The notes under the pieces were generated by a model that was given only the letters and a program-made list of their open reading frames with translations, ran no database searches and was not told the DNA's origin. From Didemnitutus sp041906465 (lineage in GTDB: Bacteria > Verrucomicrobiota > Verrucomicrobiia > Opitutales > Opitutaceae), in the NCBI GenBank assembly GCA_041906465.1, contig JAYRJE010000011.1, positions 124,001-188,000 on the forward strand: 64,000 bases of DNA, in the 5' to 3' direction. Shown one piece after another: positions 63,863 to 64,000 of the stretch. Every line of letters starts with the position of its first letter. Position 1 is the stretch's first letter. Made by a program: the position numbers and the translations under genes.

Positions 63863-64000
63863 CGGAGGACGGACGACCGAGGACAGAGGACGGAGGACTG
63901 AAACCGGAGAAACGAAAACACAGCGCCGTCCACTTTCCGCCTAACACGCACGCGCCATTTGAATATTTCCGTCCTCCGTATTCCGTCCTCCGTCTTCTGA
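63863..64000. repeat. GGACGGAGGACTGAGGAC-family repeat flanking window end
   Basis: After prfB, 63863-63901 repeats GGAC/GAGGAC units (GGAGGACGGACGACCGAGGA, then CAGAGGACGGAGGACTGA). The inverse, GTCCTCCG twice, occurs at 63970-63997. The two arms enclose about 70 bp, AT-richer than the genes. A related tandem copy is in the hypF-hypC spacer. No gene is seen in the last 139 bp. Confidence 0.6.

Overview
The window is GC-rich, densely coded bacterial DNA. It looks like a member of Verrucomicrobiota, most likely Opitutaceae. That is an inference from content: two PEP-CTERM proteins ending in VPEP-hydrophobic-RRR tails, a TIGR02597-type exported protein, a DUF4450 protein, a PL10 pectate lyase, DUF1593 (Sde182-like) proteins and families of palindromic intergenic repeats. 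No prophage, insertion sequence or CRISPR array was seen. One tRNA (Val, GAC) is present.

Layout. 1-785: 3' part of a sugar-nucleotide epimerase. 823-13055: plant-polysaccharide region, with a DUF4450 exported protein facing left and, facing right, a ribose-type sugar ABC importer (binding lipoprotein, DUF2291, ATPase, permease) coupled to two exported nucleoside-hydrolase-fold proteins and a PL10 pectate lyase. 13090-17626: tRNA-Val, recN, an aminotransferase and a ThuA-like protein. 17919-30589: a [NiFe]-hydrogenase locus with all six hyp genes, the structural genes hyaAB, cytochrome b hyaC, protease hyaD and a His-rich metal transporter. The small subunit carries the two extra cysteines typical of O2-tolerant group 1d enzymes. 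A less GC-rich fic gene sits between hypE and the hypABFCD operon. 30878-35757: an octaheme lipo-cytochrome, an MtrB/PioB-like 704-aa beta-barrel, a monoheme cytochrome c and an ImcH/NapC-like heptaheme quinol dehydrogenase. Together with the hydrogenase this reads as a complete inner-to-outer-membrane electron path, i.e. candidate H2-driven extracellular electron transfer (or electron uptake), although no cell-surface cytochrome is in the window. 36056-40274: a GltD-like flavoprotein, two lipoproteins and an NtrC-type regulator. 40357-46422: exopolysaccharide-type genes (membrane glycosyltransferase-like protein, outer-membrane barrel, Wzc-like tyrosine kinase, PstS-like protein). 46506-49776: valS and an exported RidA.

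49932-57715: a PEP-CTERM/secreted-protein block built around a divergent TPR histidine kinase/NarL-type regulator pair. A near-identical 18-bp palindrome stands in front of both exported-protein transcription units flanking the pair, and a remnant of a second histidine kinase lies upstream. 57825-59900: gmd and fcl (GDP-L-fucose synthesis). 59964-62690: a membrane-anchored pseudokinase. 62715-63861: prfB with the classical programmed +1 frameshift.

Intergenic spaces carry at least four separate short inverted-repeat families, several present twice or more in this window. Two copies lie inside operons, between the sugar-binding protein gene and its transporter partners and between hypF and hypC. 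Two very short candidate genes are also reported: a 26-aa membrane peptide overlapping the end of hypF and a 35-aa Cys-rich frame before the cytochrome genes.
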